Positions 10,601 to 21,148 of a stretch of DNA of 64,000 bases are shown piece by piece. The notes under the pieces are model-generated. The model did no database searches. It was not told the origin of the DNA and saw only the letters and a program-made list of their open reading frames with translations. Every line of letters begins with the position of its first letter. Position 1 is the stretch's first letter. The translations under genes and the position numbers were made by a program. Source of the stretch: Diphasiastrum complanatum (lineage: Eukaryota; Streptophyta; Lycopodiopsida; Lycopodiales; Lycopodiaceae); assembly GCA_029204225.1 (NCBI GenBank), contig CM055102.1, forward strand, positions 24,523,390-24,587,389, in the 5' to 3' direction.

Positions 10601-11968
10601 ATGGACTCCAGTCAATCAAGGAAGCCCAAGGATCAACTACCTTCCATTGTTGCACACATCAAAGATTTCAATGAGCATTGGGTGCCCCATAGATTCTCAA
10701 CTTTTGATTGGGTTTACATGCAACCCTCGGGCAAAAAAACTCACAAGGTTGCAAAGAGAAAGTGAAACAACCAAGACTACATTGGAAAGGAAGGATCCAC
10801 TATTTCAAGATCAACCAAAATGACGAATACCTTGCAAAAGTGCAACACGTATACATGCGTCAAGATATTTTATTGGATGTGGTTGTTGTTGGTAGAACCA
10901 TACAGTCACATTGTAGGTCCCACCTCTTTTATTCTGATGTACATATTATGTTTGAATTGTTATTGTCTTTGTAATGGATAATAATATTGCATTAATGCTT
11001 GGTGTAGATATCTTTCCTTCAAATAGCTTTGAATGGCAAAACGTGAAGTCCTTCACTAGAAAATTCTTTGCCATACACAACAAATATGGAGAACTTATAT
11101 ATGGTGGGTTGACATCCTCTGCTCTTATCAAAATGGGCATTTTCTTTTACGATCACATGTACGAAGTTCCAAAAAAAAGCTTCGGCCATGGCAAATTAGC
11201 ACCACTTTCTGAGCCTACGATCGATTCTCATGAGTGGCCATATGTTGACCAACTGACTATCGAATAAACGAAGATGCAACTTCTCAAAGAGATTGTTGGG
11301 AATATGAAGCCAACATTCAGATCCAAACGAGCCTACACTAGCATCTTTGTACCAATCACCGTATTTGTTGCCATATTTCAGGTCTCATTTAGAAAAACAA
11401 ACACGATGTGGGCTTGGAAAGCAACAGACTCATAACTGTTGGATGACATATTTGTCGCATGGGATCCAAAGGAAGTGGAGCACAAAGGAAATTTAATAAG
11501 ATGTAAACTCTCTTGTCAAACAATGACCATAAGGTATCATATTTCATGTCAAACATGCTCCTTAAGTTTCATCTATAGGCGATATAAGTTTGCTCATGGC
11601 CGATGGGATGCCTTGGACGTTGAGACGAATCAACAAGAGGTGAAAATATCCATACATTTGCCCCACGATGAAATACGAGAAGTTCATATCAACGAGGAGT
11701 GCATCCTAGAAGATCTTTGGCATATGCTTGGATTGACTTTTGCTGATGTGCCAACAACTTTTGTCTTCAATCGTAATGGACAAAATGTAATCCCCTAATC
11801 TAAATCACATTCTTAAATGTTACATAGTAATGTTGAGTGCATATAGAAGGATTATTAATTTTGTGCCCGGTTTTGCAGATCCGGAGACGAGCTGAAAAAG
11901 ATCAGAAATGTGTTTCAATCTTTGTGATACTAGTGCAAGCAGTCTTTGTAATAACATTTGAATTGTGA
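10601..11968 (+). pseudogene. Gene relic with a beta-grasp-like C-terminus (copy 2)
   Basis: An ATG at 10601 opens a short frame (MDSSQSRKPKDQLPSIVAHI). From 10974 a second frame runs to 11786, interrupted by TAA at 11265-11267 and about 11431; both could be CAA-to-TAA changes. The frame ends FVFNRNGQN at a full codon followed by GTAATC. A clean acceptor (TTTTGCAG, ending 11878) joins in phase 0 to IRRRAEKDQKCVSIFV and a stop at 11966-11968. Splice signals and frame fit, so this derives from a spliced gene. The last 70 residues resemble the minus-strand fragment at 9215-9556. The function is unknown to me. Confidence 0.35.
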
Positions 11969-11984
11969 GTCAATATTATAAATC

Positions 11985-12385
11985 AATATTCTCATTACAT
12001 TGCTCATCAAATAGTGCCCCATTCTCGTCATTATCTAAGTCCATACACTCATCTGAATCTAATTCTAAGTGCAATCATACATTTCTTCGCCTATGAGTAT
12101 AAGAGCTATGATTATCTTCATCACCACTTTCTTCCTTTGGCCATTCTCATCGATGATTGCCTTTCTACGATCATATTTTCATTTGCGATTTCTTCTTCAG
12201 TGATTTCAGCATCAAATAAAACTTGGATTTCTGGCTCGATCAAAAGTTCTGGCTCGATATTCAGTTTCTTGTGCAAGTCGTTTGACATATATGATGCAAT
12301 ATCTTTGTCTTCAAATATACGTTGTGATCTTGTATTGAGTTGGACGATATATAACCACTGACGGGATAACTGATCCGGATGAAGT
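11985..12385 (-). pseudogene. Acidic C-terminal exon, DUF4216/CACTA-like (tentative)
   Basis: An acceptor (CTATTATAG) near 12386 on the minus strand is followed by an open frame: LHPDQLSRQWLYIVQLNTRS, IFEDKDIA, then a Glu-rich tail (EITEEEIANEN). After a frameshift near 12130, an Asp/Glu-rich end follows (LDSDECMDLDNDENGALFDE). The W-x-(I/V)-V...R...(I/F) strand followed by an acidic tail recalls the DUF4216 region of En/Spm (CACTA) transposases, but the upstream QVFYV-type motif is not visible. It is convergent with the relic at 10601-11968. Confidence 0.3.
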
Positions 12386-13396
12386 ATGATCTATAATAGA
12401 CAAATAAAATCAATGCACATTGGTTTTCAATTAGGTTTGTTTGAAGGTCTTTGCTAACCTACAATAAAATCTCTACTCATGCGACAAGACATAAATATAC
12501 TATTTTTGAAAAAGAGGCCAAAACATTCATAGGAGAATTTATTATAAATAGAAACCTTCACTATGTAAGTGTGTCTGGGTCCTCATTTCTCCACTTCATC
12601 CCTCGAGTATCAGAGTGCTTGTTTTTTGTGTTGTGGGTGTTATTTTGTACTCTTTTTGATAGGTGTTCGCGAGCTAACCACCAATGTCAAAGGACATGGC
12701 ACGGTCCAAACAAATGGCGAGCGATTCCAAAGTGACAACATTGCTCCATAGGGATGCACTAGCCGCACTCAACGATAGAGAGAGACGGGGGAGCAGAAGC
12801 AGGAGTAGGAGTCACAACCGCAACAGAAGTGGCATCCCAAGAGGTAGGCAGGACGATTAGGCCACTCAGGCTCTGGCTGAGGAAGATATCGAAGTTGTCA
12901 TGCAAGCTCCAATAGGATAGGACTAGGAGTAGCAACAGAAGCATGAGCATGAGCAGCAATAGGAGTAGTAGGGGCAGAAAGTGAGCGAGAAGAAACAATG
13001 AAGTTTCTAGATGAGGAGCTTGCGACATCGAGACCATTGTCGAGCTGCAATGACACATTCTTCGACCTGCTTCCACCAGCAACGATGACGAACACAGAGG
13101 AGGTGAACATATTAGGTGACACTACAGTTAGAATTAAAGTAGAATCATTGTGTTACTGTACTATGGGTCCTATCAGTGGATAAGGATCAGTTGGCCTTGC
13201 CACGAGGCAAGTCGACGGGACATGCATCCCGCCAACGGCAACCTGGGTCATGCATGGGTTGCCTGAGTGAACAACTATATGTACAGTATAATTTCATTTT
13301 GAGAAATACAGTTGCTATGTGAGCTTGTTGTGGAGAGTGTTTTCTGTCTGTGTTATTGTGTAGCATAATCTGTGTTCCTGTGAAAGCAAATTCTAA
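12386..13396. other. Probable 5' LTR region of copia F plus purine-rich stretch
   Basis: No convincing gene. Positions 12760-13000 are rich in AGCAG/AGGAG triplets, giving artificial Ser/Leu-rich ORFs on the minus strand. The DNA immediately left of the PBS at 13397 should be the 5' LTR of copia F, but with no second copy I cannot place its start. A short hairpin (GCCTTGCCACGAGGCAAG) lies near 13194-13211. Confidence 0.4.
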
Positions 13397-13410
13397 GTTG
13401 GTATCAGAGC
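13397..13410 (+). other. Primer-binding site of copia F
   Basis: TTGGTATCAGAGCC matches the complement of plant initiator-Met tRNA 3' end over 13 bases (TGGTATCAGAGCC). It is followed by a leader and a copia gag at 14692, giving orientation. Confidence 0.75.
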
Positions 13411-14691
13411 CGTACAGGGAGTGTACACAGTACAACATCACCGTTGAAGAGAGCTTCGAGAGAACTGTCTTCTGAGAGTTCGAGGTTTACAGCGGATTGA
13501 AGACAGAAAGAGAAATATTGGTGCACGGTTTCTAGTGTATAGAGACTCGCTAAGCTTAGCAGAGGGATTATTAGTCAGTGCATAGCATCAGACAGAAAAA
13601 AAATTTGGTGAAAAATTGACAATTTTGAAGCCAGTTGAAAATTGAAACCGGGTTTGGGGTTACGGTTTTTTATACATAACTGGTGATTTCTTCGTTGTTT
13701 GTGCACCTTTTTGGATGTCGTAAGGACAGGAAGGAAGCTAATCACATTGTCAACCAGCCATGGAGAGATTATGAGGTTTATGTCAGAGATTTGTCTCCAG
13801 ACAGTTAACCTAGCATATTTGCGGTAAAAGGTGAAAAAAAGCCACTTTGTCAAGTTGAGCTAAAATCACCGTTTCTCCACGGAATTTCTTGAGTGAACAC
13901 TCTACAAACTTGGTATCAATAGGGCAACCTTGCTCCAGGCCTCAGATCATTCTCAAATCGATCCATAGGCAAGTTAGATCAAGCAAAAATGAGCTTGGGG
14001 AGGTGTGGCCATAGACAGGGAGGTCGCGGACTGTTCGCGCGTGGAACCAAAGTGAAACCATAGACAACGTGTGCACAAAAGTGTTCAGATCCGTTGGATA
14101 GAAAAGTTACAAGATCGACGGCTCAGATTGTGCTACCCTGAAGGGATATTTACAGTTGGATCATATTCAACCATTGGATGGAGTCTGAAGGGTTGTTGAA
14201 GAGGGCCCTGAAGAAGTGAATGCATTTTGGCCTTCAACTTCATTAAAAAATTTTGTACTGAAATTGGAGTTGGGTCCCTTCACAAGTGAAGAGTGAAGTT
14301 TCTTCAAGGTGAAGAAACAGTTCAAAAACTAGAAAAGTCCCTATTTTTGGGTCCTTTGCCCGTTTTGATCCAAATGAAAGGCTATAACCTCCAAACGAAG
14401 GGCACCTGGACTGTACCTGCAAGTACGGTACAACAAAACAGAGTGATTGCAGCGGAGAAAGTGTTCTAAGTACGCCAAAAGTGATTTCACCATTCCACTG
14501 GGCACGTTGTTGGGAGTTGACGACTGAGTGCATTTCGGAAGGCGACGCCGATTTGGCTTTCAAATTGGTGGAAAAGCGGCGAGTGGCCTAGTAAGGGAAA
14601 AAGTGCAGGTCATTATTTTCAACTTCTGACATCACTGTTGGCCTCGACATACTGTTTTTAGCCTACGACAGAAGTTTCAAACAGTTTTGCG
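13411..14691 (+). other. Untranslated leader of copia F
   Basis: Nearly 1.3 kb without a recognisable ORF, between PBS and gag ATG. A second, poorer PBS-like string (TTGGTATCAATAGG) lies at about 13909, which may mean that two related elements are fused here. Confidence 0.45.
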
Positions 14692-14910
14692 ATGGCAAAC
14701 ATGGGAGAGTCCATTTTGAGTAAAAGTAGCAAATTGGACGGGATTTCTAACTATGCAGTGTGGAAATTCAAAATGAAAAACATACTGATGGAGAAAGACG
14801 TATGGGAAGTCATCACAAGTGATGAGAGAAGGCCGCCAAATGAAGCAGATATTAAAGTGTTCAACAAAAAGATGAGGAAAGCAACCTCAAGAGACAGGTT
14901 GGAGAGGTAG
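14692..14910 (+). pseudogene. Copia F gag N-terminus
   Basis: The reading frame contains KLDGISNYAVWKFKMKNILM and DVWEVI, the conserved start of plant copia Gag (DUF4219/UBN2 type: L-x-G-x-N-Y-x-x-W). Gag forms the particle that packages the RNA. The frame stops at 14910, well short of a full Gag of 250 or more residues. The next coding signal is RT, so the Gag C-terminus, protease and integrase have been deleted. Confidence 0.75.
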
Positions 14911-15199
14911 GGACAAACCTTTTGGTGCAAGAAGGATTGAAGTTGCAGGTGACAAACGCAAGGAAAAGGATGTACCATGGGATATATTTTCACCAGGAAG
15001 CCGATCACCTGATAGGAAGCTCCCTAAGTGGTTTGAGAGATTGTTGGAGAGCCACGACATGGATGACTTTCTAGGATCATCTAAAGAGAGTGAGCTACGA
15101 AGATCAACAACAGAGAAGACTCAACCTGAAAGGTATGAAGCAAATTATGCTCTCTTATCTGGCATTATTCAAAGCAAAGAACTTCGACTTATGGTGAAG

Positions 15200-15690
15200 C
15201 GAAAGATGATGACATTTGGGTCAAGGCCAGGGGAGAGGAGATGGAGTCAATTGCTAAGCATAGCACATGGGAAGAAACCCATTGGTTGCAAATGGGTATA
15301 CAGGACTAAGTACCATGCAGATGGAAGTTTAGTAAAGCACAAGGCAAGATTGGTGATCAAAGGGTACGCACAAAGTAAAGGCATCGACTATGAGGAGACC
15401 TTTGCGTCGGTTTGTAAGTGAAATACTCTACGTCTACTTGTTGCTATAGCTTCACATTTTGGTTGGCCTTTGCATCAGATGGATGTGAAAGCTGCTTTTC
15501 TAAATGGTGAGTTAGAAGAAGAAGTGTTCATGGATCAACCTGAAGGCTTTGTGACGAAGGGATAGGAAAATAAAGTATGTCGCTTGAAGAAAGCGCTTTA
15601 TGATCCTAAACAAGCACCACGTGCATGGTATAGCAGGATTGATGCCTACTTTCGTTCAAAGGAGATGGTGAGAACACATTCTACATTTTG
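15200..15690 (+). pseudogene. Copia F reverse transcriptase fragment
   Basis: From about 15270 the frame reads KKPIGCKWVYRTKYHADGS, KARLVIKGYAQ and GIDYEETFASV. After a stop at 15420 it continues with [20 protein letters not shown], a second in-frame stop near 15565, then KALYDPKQAPRAWYSRIDAY. This is the copia RT fingers and palm up to just before the YVDD box. The copia sequence ends near 15690, where the minus-strand extra ORF of Tat1 begins. Stops and truncation make it a pseudogene. Confidence 0.85.
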
Positions 15691-17390
15691 CAGGGAGCTG
15701 ATGTAGGTTTCCAAGCGATCAGCTTGTTGCTGGGCCAATGACTTTTCGCTTTCAGTCTTTTCTTCATGTTGCTTGGCTATCTTCACCTCTCGATTCAGCT
15801 GGACAATTTTCTGGCTGATCAAAGTGTTTTTGGATCCTAAATCAGAGATCCTCTGTTCCATTTCCTTCTTCTTATCCAGCATAGACTAGATCACTTGCCC
15901 AAGGCTTGAAACTAACCCGAGAGCATCACCAAAATCGACAGTCGTGGAGGTGGCAGTAGCAGGAGACCCTGATGAAACTGTCCTTGGTAGGCGTGGAATA
16001 GGTGCCAAGGTCTCTTCTTCTTCAAACATATCCTTGTTTATAAACCCTTCAGGCACCGTGGCATCGAACTGCTTCGGTGACTTTACAACTGTGTCGACCC
16101 GAAGTGTGGCTGGGCTACCCTGTGTGGGTGGTTGCTGACTGGCATCTTCGACACCAACAGTGGCTTCATGGATATGCCCAAATCCTCTTCCAGGGGATTG
16201 GGGTTCAAAGGGTGCTGGGCTCTGGGGCATTTCAAAGATTTTGGTGGCCCCAAGGGGGTTAGAATCATTGAACATGTCCATGAAGAATTGTGTATTGGGT
16301 GAGGTTGCTTCGGTGTGCGGGGGTGAGGCGGCCTGGGCAGCTGTAATGGGAATGGTAGGCCCAATGGTCACAGACTGTTTTGTATGGGAGCAAAGGTGAG
16401 GGAAGTATCAGAGGCGAGGGGAATGGGAAGTTCAGTGCGAACAACAGCAAGGGGTGGAAGCGCAGCTGACGAGGTCTGCCTAGTACGTCGTCATGACACG
16501 GAAGGCGAGTCAGGAATTACGATCTCGCTGCATGGACGACGACGACTATGAGAACTTAAGGCTTGGTGAGATGACTCAGCCGATGCTTCTTTGTAAACCG
16601 AAAGCACAGAATCCAGGTGGAAGCCATGGATTCTGTTTTCTAAGTGAGAAGAGACTAAGAGGGACAATAGAGAGCCAGCGGCAAACTGCTGTTTTGTATT
16701 GGCCTTAATAGCTCGCTTGAGCTCACTAGAAGCAGTCTTGAACCAGTTATATGGTTCAAGTGGGGCTTTGGCCAACTTTATGTGGGACTCCACTATATTG
16801 TGAAGGATTTGAGATGTGATGCGGTCTTTCCTGAGGTTGCCAACCATCATGAAATGATTCAACAATTGGGCAGTGGCGTGGATGGAAGGCTCAATGATGG
16901 CTTCCAGAAGGTAGCCATCATTAGTCCAATGCAAATCATTGGTGAGGTCAATGTATGGCTTGATGGCCTGTTTGGCGTGCTTGTGATTGGGTGAGGCTTG
17001 CATACCGGATGAGATTCCTATAGCTGCAAGTGCGGCCTCAGTGACGCGCACCTTGTGTGTGGCTCCTTGGAAGGTGATGTAAAACTTGGATTTCTCTTCC
17101 TTCCACATACTGAAGTCAAGAGTGATGAAATCCATATTGATGCATCCCAAAAAGGCTCTCTCATGAATACCCATTGCAGTAAGTAGAGGCTCCGCAAGGG
17201 TCATCCACTGAGTGACCATGCTTGTGCTAGGAAGAATCATGATGTCCGTTGCAGATGGGACATCGCGATGGATAGTATAGCGCGGAGATTGGGAAGTATC
17301 GGTAGAAGACATGATGATCAGAAAGGAATCATAACCACGTGAGAGTGTATTAGAAGGCAATGCAAGAAATTTGGAAGGCTTTGGTCGCAA
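15690..17390 (-). pseudogene. Tat1 extra ORF downstream of integrase (function unknown)
   Basis: A sense-strand ORF in the position where Athila-type elements carry an env-like gene. The N-terminal part (17390-16491, 299 residues; an inner Met at 17312 is an equally good start) looks globular, with WMTLAEPLLTAMGIHERAFL, YITFQGATHKVRVTEAAL and LEPYNWFKTASSELKRAI, and no clear membrane segment. After a stop and a frameshift near 16385 comes a Pro/Ser/Thr-rich linker (16371-15930). Next is a Lys/Glu/Gln-rich coiled coil (LGSKNTLISQKIVQLNREV, 15882-15700). One in-frame TAG at 15886-15888 separates linker from coil; in the Tat2 copy the same codon encodes Gln. The coil is cut by copia F at about 15690. 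The N-terminal part loosely recalls plant-transposon ORFs of the Athila ORF1/PF20167 type; this is not proven. Confidence 0.7.
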
Positions 17391-18199
17391 GAAAAATTTG
17401 CAAGAGCTTCGCTAGCACAAGTGAGGAATGAATCGAATTCAGCCAACTTATAGGTGAATTTGGTGGGTCCATTACACTGAATAGTAGTTGGGCTAATCAG
17501 TTCTGAACAAAAATTTGTAGGCATGTACAGTACTATAAAAATAGGTTATAAACCTCGGCGAAGGTTTCTAGGGATCTAAACCTATCAGGCGAGCGTTTTC
17601 CAGGGCTGGCGAAGGATGAACCTTCGCCCAGGAGGGTCCTTCATCCAGGTACTGTCATAAATGTATTTTTTCACAATCTGAACCTATGGACAACCTAATT
17701 TTGTCATTTTAAGATCATCTAGCAGGTCGGCGAAGGTTCATAATGACGTTATGATACTCGGCGAAGGTTTTCAAAATGGCATATCTCTGAACATTTGCCT
17801 GACTCAAAAATTAAATTTTCTCTTGTCATAAACCTATGCCCACCTCAATTTAGATAAATCAAGGGTGGATGTACAGTCTGAGAGCTCAGCGAAGGTTTTT
17901 GATACTGTATTGGCCAAATCTGCCCAAAACAGAGGTTTCCTACGTCATTTTCCATAAAAATAATGTGCTTCTTTTTCCTTATGCTAATGACTTCCTAACT
18001 TTTGCTCATCAGTCTTTCCTTACTTTATTTTATTTTTTAACTGTCTTTTTTCAGAAAAAAAAAGTCAGCAAATTAAATACTGAAAACAAAAAATTGAAAA
18101 CAAATAAAATGAAAAAGTATATTGAGATCAGGCTTGCTGAACTGGCAGAGCAGGCTGCCGGAACTTGCGTAATCAGCTGCCATTTACCAGAGTATCAAA
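17391..18199 (-). other. Spacer between Tat1 integrase and extra ORF, carrying GCGAAGG motifs
   Basis: No domain is recognised. The decamer GGCGAAGGTT (minus strand AACCTTCGCC) or a close variant occurs near 17557, 17608, 17729, 17760 and 17888. At 17608-17628 it forms a perfect 8-bp inverted repeat, GGCGAAGG-atgaa-CCTTCGCC. The same motif recurs in the Tat1 leader at 23842-24448. Confidence 0.7.
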
Positions 18200-19100
18200 T
18201 CATTTTCCATCCAAGTGCTCAAGAATTACTACACCATAGTTCAAGATTTCTTTCACTTTATACGGGCCTTCCCCAGTAAACTTCAACTTACCCTTGATCA
18301 GCTTGGTTTTGTACATCAATGCAAGATCTCCTGCTTTCATATCTTTCTTGTGCAATCGCCGATCGTGCCATGCCTTGCGGCGGGCTTTCTCTGCTGCTAA
18401 GGCATGAACTGCCATCAATCGGGTTTCACATAATTTGTGCAACGCATCGTGACGAAGTTGTAAAGACTGATCATCATTTAATCGTTCCGTTGCTGCTATG
18501 CGTAAAGATGGGATTAAAAATTCAATTGGCATAACAACATCTTGACCATAAACCAGTTGAAAAGGTGTTTGATTTGTACTATTTTTGTAAGCAGTTCTGA
18601 ATGCCCATAATGCTGCATACAGTTTATGTTCCGAATCAGACCGACTCGCTTCAACTATCTTTGTTATAATGGTGCAGAGAATCTTATTGGAAGATTCAGC
18701 TTGGCCATTCCCTCTGGGATAATAGGGAGTACTAAGTCTGCCTATAACAAAAAAATCTTCCAGTAAATACTTTATTGTTTGATTAACAAAGTGTGTACCC
18801 CGATCACTGACAATTTTGATCGGACATCCGAATCTGATTATAATATTTTCATATAGAAACTTGGCCATAGATTTTGCATCAACCACTTTGACAGCTTTGG
18901 CTTCAACCCACTTGGTCATATAATCAGTTGCGACGATAATGTATCGGCCCTGAGATCCTTGAGCAGCAAGATGAATAGGACCAACATAATCCAGTCCCCA
19001 TTTTTCAAACGGTGCTTGCGATAAAACCGGATGTAAGGGTTCATAATTCTGATGAGTAGGCCTTCGTGCTCGCTGGCAGACATCACATGTATGAATAAAA
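18200..19100 (-). pseudogene. Tat1 integrase
   Basis: The frame 18919-18200 gives MTKWVEAKAVKVVDAKSM, then IKIVSDRGTHFVN with the second catalytic Asp and YYPRGNGQAESSNKIL with the catalytic Glu. It continues into the integrase C-terminus (GDLALMYKTK, GPYKVKEI). Upstream, in the same region after a stop at about 19101, the zinc finger (CDVCQRARRP) and the first Asp (KWGLDYVGPI) are readable. The DDE triad is therefore complete apart from the break by the stop codon. The sequence style is that of Tat/Athila gypsy integrases. The extra ORF begins about 800 bp further downstream. Confidence 0.88.
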
Positions 19101-19102
19101 TT

Positions 19103-19745
19103 TTATGTGTCCTTATGAAACGTAGGCCACCAACAACCAGATTTCAAAATTTTGCGAACAGTAATATCTATAGAGAAGTGTCCTCCACCCATGACATCAT
19201 GTGAAAACATGATTAGATCTGGTACTTCATGCGGTAAAACACATCTTTGTAAAATATTATCGGATCCACGACGATACAATTGTCCTACAATTAATTGATA
19301 AGGTTGAGTCTTATGAATCAATTGTCTTTTCTGTACATTTGTCAAAGAGTCATTCGGTTGTCCTAGCATCAGGTACTCAACAATATTTATCGCCCACTCA
19401 GGTACTGCTTCAACATAGAACAATGCAACATTTGGTAGTTCATCATCCAATTCAGTATTAACTGGTGCATATTCAATTCTGAAACGTGATCGGCTAGATA
19501 ATGTTGCTTCCCCTTTCTGACCACAATTCGAAAGTCAAATCTAGTCAATAATAATAACCATCTTCCAATACGTCCAGTATTACACGTCTTATTTACCAAG
19601 TAAAGTAACGGTTGATGATCCGTATAAAATGCAAAGTGCGTTTCCATGAGGTACTTTTTCCAATCAATCCAGGTGGTCTGTATCTGTACTATGAACTCCC
19701 AAGTTGTCCAAGTAAATTTCAAGGAATTTCTACAGATAATCTTTA
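19103..19745 (-). pseudogene. Tat1 RNase H remnant and integrase N-terminus
   Basis: Segments read HFAFYTDHQPLLYLVNK, RWLLLLTRFDFRIVVRKGKQ and LADHVSEL (C-terminal half of RNase H), then LYRRGSDNILQRCV and HFSIDITVRKILKSGCWWP (start of integrase). The first part of RNase H with its TDAS-type catalytic Asp is missing. The sequence jumps from just after the RT catalytic box to YTDHQPL, which points to an internal deletion of roughly 150 codons. Confidence 0.8.
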
Positions 19746-21109
19746 AAGGCAAATTGCATTACTCTTTGGATTGAACTTGGTGCATTACAGAGTCCAAACG
19801 ACATTACTTTGTAAGCATAGGTGTCCCATTCTGTTGCAAAAGCAGTTTTGTGGCAATCGGCAGGTGCAATTTTAACCTGGTTGTAACCACTAAATTCATC
19901 CAGGAAACTATAAGCTTCCGCTCCAGCAAGACGATCCAAAATGCTTTCAGTAAAAGGTAACGGAAAGTGATCCTTTCGTGTCACTTTATTCAATGCTTTG
20001 AGATTCACACAGATTCGCAATTTTCCATTTTTCTTAGGAACAATGACAATCAGTGAAATCCATTCGGTATGCTCGATCTCATAAATGAAATCGGTGTCAA
20101 GCAATCTCTGAAGTTCTTTCTTTATCAGATCTGCCACATTAGGATTACAGCGATAGAACTTTGTAACCTTTGGTACTGCATCAGGTACTAAAGGTATGGT
20201 ATGTTCAATGACTGATGTCGGAATACCCTTCAAATCTTGATAAGTCCATGCAAAACAATCTTGATACTTAATAAGTAGCAAATGGAATGCTTGATATTGT
20301 TCAGGAGTAAGCTGTGATCCCACTTGTACAATCTTTTCTTGTTCTCCTGGTCCGGCAAGATTCATTGGTTGCGTCCTTGCTGGGCCATCATAAACCTCTT
20401 TAGATTCCAACATGTGTTCTTCAGGTTCATGATGTGCTTCAGGTAACATGATAACCAGATCATCCAGTGTATAACGTTTAAAATGCTCTGGCATATCATG
20501 TTTGACTACATTTGCTTGTTCTTTTTCGAAAGGACTTGTCTTGGATCTTCGTTTAGTCTTCTTAGCAGGAATTGATCGTGGAGGTGATGACTTTCGGGAT
20601 GATAAATCTTTCTTTTCAGGTGAAGACTTCCTAGATGATGATGTCTTGCTGGAGATCTGACTTGAAGAATCATTCTTGACTTTTCCTTTGCCTTTATCCA
20701 ATAGAGGTGGCACTTCCTTTAAATCAATCTTTTGAGGGGGATTTTCCCATTTTAGGACCGTATTATAATGTTGCTTTGCTTGTTTCTTCATCATCGAACC
20801 TGTCATCCTGTCTCCCTTCAATATAACTGCTTTGGGCGATTTGATTGTTGGTTCATCAGGAACATTACACACTCCAAATCTGGTCGGATCCATATGATGT
20901 AGAATCTGTTCATCTGTAAGTTCTGCATTTCCATCATAAGTTAAGGCATGGCTCATTGGTATGAGATCATCCTCAATTGGATCTGGTATAGGTTCCGTTG
21001 ATATCCAGACTACATTCAGCACATTTAGTGGAAACGTGATTGGCGTATCCAAAGTTTGATCTAACAAGGAGATCTCGCTCATTTCTGATTGAATATCTTG
21101 TTGACACAT
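19690..21109 (-). pseudogene. Tat1 reverse transcriptase with pre-RT linker
   Basis: The 459-residue frame holds a Ser/Lys-rich linker (about residues 140-205), then RT: WISLIVIVPKKNGKLRICVN, LPFTESILDRLAGAEAYSFL, SGYNQVKIAPADCHKTAF, SFGLCNAPSSIQRVM. The frame ends at a TAG where a Gln/Arg codon is expected (KDYL-stop-KFLEIYLDN). The catalytic box reads YLDN instead of YLDD, so the second catalytic Asp is lost. The RT thumb and half of RNase H are deleted directly after it. The upstream neighbour is the protease. Confidence 0.88.
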
Positions 21110-21148
21110 ATATCTTGCTGTACAATCAATTGTTGCAAGAGCTTCGTT

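Noticed and set aside
12759-13122. Leu- and Ser-rich minus-strand ORFs
   Set aside because: They come from an AGCAG/AGGAG-rich low-complexity tract. No domain was recognised.
13907-13920. Second primer-binding site (TTGGTATCAATAGG)
   Set aside because: It mismatches after TGGTATCA and has no recognisable LTR edge. The site at 13397 is much better.
15944-16399. Plus-strand ORFs antisense to the Tat1 extra ORF
   Set aside because: They mirror the Pro/Ser-rich coding on the minus strand. The minus frame is the one conserved in Tat2.
15690-17390. Envelope gene interpretation of the Tat1 extra ORF
   Set aside because: No signal peptide or membrane-spanning stretch can be seen in either copy. 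Position alone is not enough.
17554-17900. CRISPR-like short repeats (GCGAAGG)
   Set aside because: Spacing is irregular, repeats are about 10 bp and the host is a plant. They are listed as a dispersed motif instead.
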